A stretch of 6,557 nt of DNA from Victivallales bacterium. Lineage in GTDB: Bacteria; Verrucomicrobiota; Lentisphaeria; Victivallales; SZUA-371. Where the stretch lies: NCBI GenBank assembly GCA_028691155.1, contig JAQUZV010000088.1:1427-7983 (forward strand). The letters are read 5' to 3'. The notes beneath the pieces are model-generated. The model was not told where the DNA came from and made no database searches. It was given only the letters and a program-made list of their open reading frames with translations. The position numbers were made by a program, and so were the translations under genes. This document shows positions 5,803 to 6,557 of this stretch, one piece after another. The first letter of the stretch is position 1, and every line of letters begins with the position of its first letter.

Positions 5803-6557
5803 CGGCCGTCAACCGTTTCAGGATTCTGATGACTTTTTCCGCCGTAATTATATGCATGCACCGAATCGAGTTCAGCGGACAAACCCGCTTGAAGCAGGGA
5901 GCGCAGGGCTGTTTTTCGAATACCACCGTCCAGTCGGCCGAAACCGGAGCGGTCGCCGAAGGATCGGTAGGTCCGAAAACGGCAATGCCCCGGCCGCCGA
6001 GCGCGGCACAGAGGTGCATGATGCCGCTGTCGTTGGCCACACAGATGGTGCCGTGGCGTAAAATCGTCATCAACTGCATGAGGTCGGTGCCCCCGGTCAG
6101 ATCGCAGCAATGTTCCGGCGGCAGTCCGGCGGCAATCTCTTTCGCAATCCGTCTTTCCCCGGCCGAGCCGAGAATGGCCACGGTGCCGCCGTGTTGAATC
6201 CAGTAGTCCGCCACTTTGCGGAAATGATCCGAGGGCCAGCGCTTGGCCGCCCCGTAGGCCGCCCCAGCGGCCAGCGTCATCACCCGCTTCGCGGCCAGCG
6301 CCCGGGTCAGGGCTTCTCCCTGAGGGGACGAGGAAACCCCGATCTCAATATCCGGCATTTCTCCCTGCCAGCACGGCGCCCCCAACGCGTAAACCATGGC
6401 CAGGTATTTTTCCGCATGATGCATGTTGTTGAGCCGTTTGTCGATGCGGGGCGGATAGCGGAAACTGCGGGTAAGCAGGAAGCTCCGGCACCGCGCCGCC
6501 GCTCCGAACAGACACCGGACTCCGGCCAGGCGGAAGTAAATGGCGTCGCGCAGTGAA
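5792..6557 (-). CDS. waaF: ADP-heptose:LPS heptosyltransferase II (GT9 family), 5' end outside window
   Basis: Adds heptose from ADP-heptose to the inner core of lipopolysaccharide on the cytoplasmic face of the inner membrane. The ATG at 6424 is not the real start: the frame stays open to the right edge, and the 44 extra codons encode family-like sequence (LRDAIYFRLAGVRCLFG, then a basic stretch) matching the region before the WaaF linker. About 254 residues are visible of an expected 340-350. Counting from M6424: AAYGAAKRWPSDHF at 55-68 (the WaaF GAxxGPAKRWP block), LGSAGE at 85-90, VANDSGIMHLCAALG at 129-143 (nucleotide-sugar site) and VFGPTDPSATAP at 149-160. A Cys cluster at 174, 177, 182 and 189 (CxxC, CP, CM) is found in many non-enteric relatives. 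It overlaps ldcA by 11 bases, forming an envelope operon. The family is firm; heptosyltransferase II rather than I or III is inferred from the KRWP block. Confidence 0.9.
   Translation of the reverse strand, partial: SLRDAIYFRLAGVRCLFGAAARCRSFLLTRSFRYPPRIDKRLNNMHHAEKYLAMVYALGAPCWQGEMPDIEIGVSSSPQGEALTRALAAKRVMTLAAGAAYGAAKRWPSDHFRKVADYWIQHGGTVAILGSAGERRIAKEIAAGLPPEHCCDLTGGTDLMQLMTILRHGTICVANDSGIMHLCAALGGRGIAVFGPTDPSATAPVSADWTVVFEKQPCAPCFKRVCPLNSIRCMHIITAEKVIRILKRLTADAS

Noticed and set aside
4240..5829. 529-codon open frame on the + strand across the end of cmoB and all of ldcA
   Set aside because: It is antisense to ldcA and out of frame with cmoB. The product is rich in R, G, P and Q with no recognisable domain, as expected for a shadow frame in GC-rich DNA.
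5792..6424. Heptosyltransferase as a complete 210-residue protein from ATG 6424
   Set aside because: The upstream codons to the window edge encode the expected family sequence, and 210 residues is far short of a GT9 enzyme. The gene is cut by the edge, not truncated.

Overview
This is an ordinary, gene-dense chromosomal segment from a GC-rich bacterium (GC roughly 60% by eye). An LPS heptosyltransferase and a peptidoglycan-recycling carboxypeptidase point to a Gram-negative cell with an outer membrane. The phylum cannot be fixed from the sequence alone. I see no mobile element, CRISPR array, rRNA or tRNA gene, and no intergenic gap longer than about 50 bases.

Layout. Five genes read rightward from the left edge. 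They are an AAA+ ATPase cut off by the window start (1-1260), tadA (1277-1807), a secreted S41 PDZ protease (1794-3131), cmoA (3183-3920) and cmoB (3917-4903). Gaps are 16 and 51 bases, and two junctions overlap (14 and 4 bases), so one transcript is likely. Two genes read leftward from the right edge: a WaaF-type heptosyltransferase cut off by the window end (5792-6557) and ldcA (4900-5802), overlapping by 11 bases. The two groups converge, and the cmoB and ldcA coding regions overlap by 4 bases at their stop codons.

How the genes work together. TadA, CmoA and CmoB all act on the tRNA wobble base. TadA makes inosine 34. CmoA makes carboxy-SAM from SAM and prephenate, and CmoB uses it to convert 5-hydroxyuridine 34 to 5-oxyacetyluridine. 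Both modifications widen codon reading, so the rightward operon contains a wobble-decoding module. The S41 protease between tadA and cmoA and the ATPase upstream have no obvious part in that chemistry. The leftward pair serves the envelope: inner-core LPS assembly and recycling of muropeptide tetrapeptides.

The least explained items are the ATPase, with paired CxxC motifs and an atypical P-loop, and several unusually good inverted repeats inside coding sequence. The best repeats are a perfect 13-bp stem with a 3-base loop in cmoB and a perfect 11-bp stem with a 3-base loop in the protease gene. I found no convincing new biological system.
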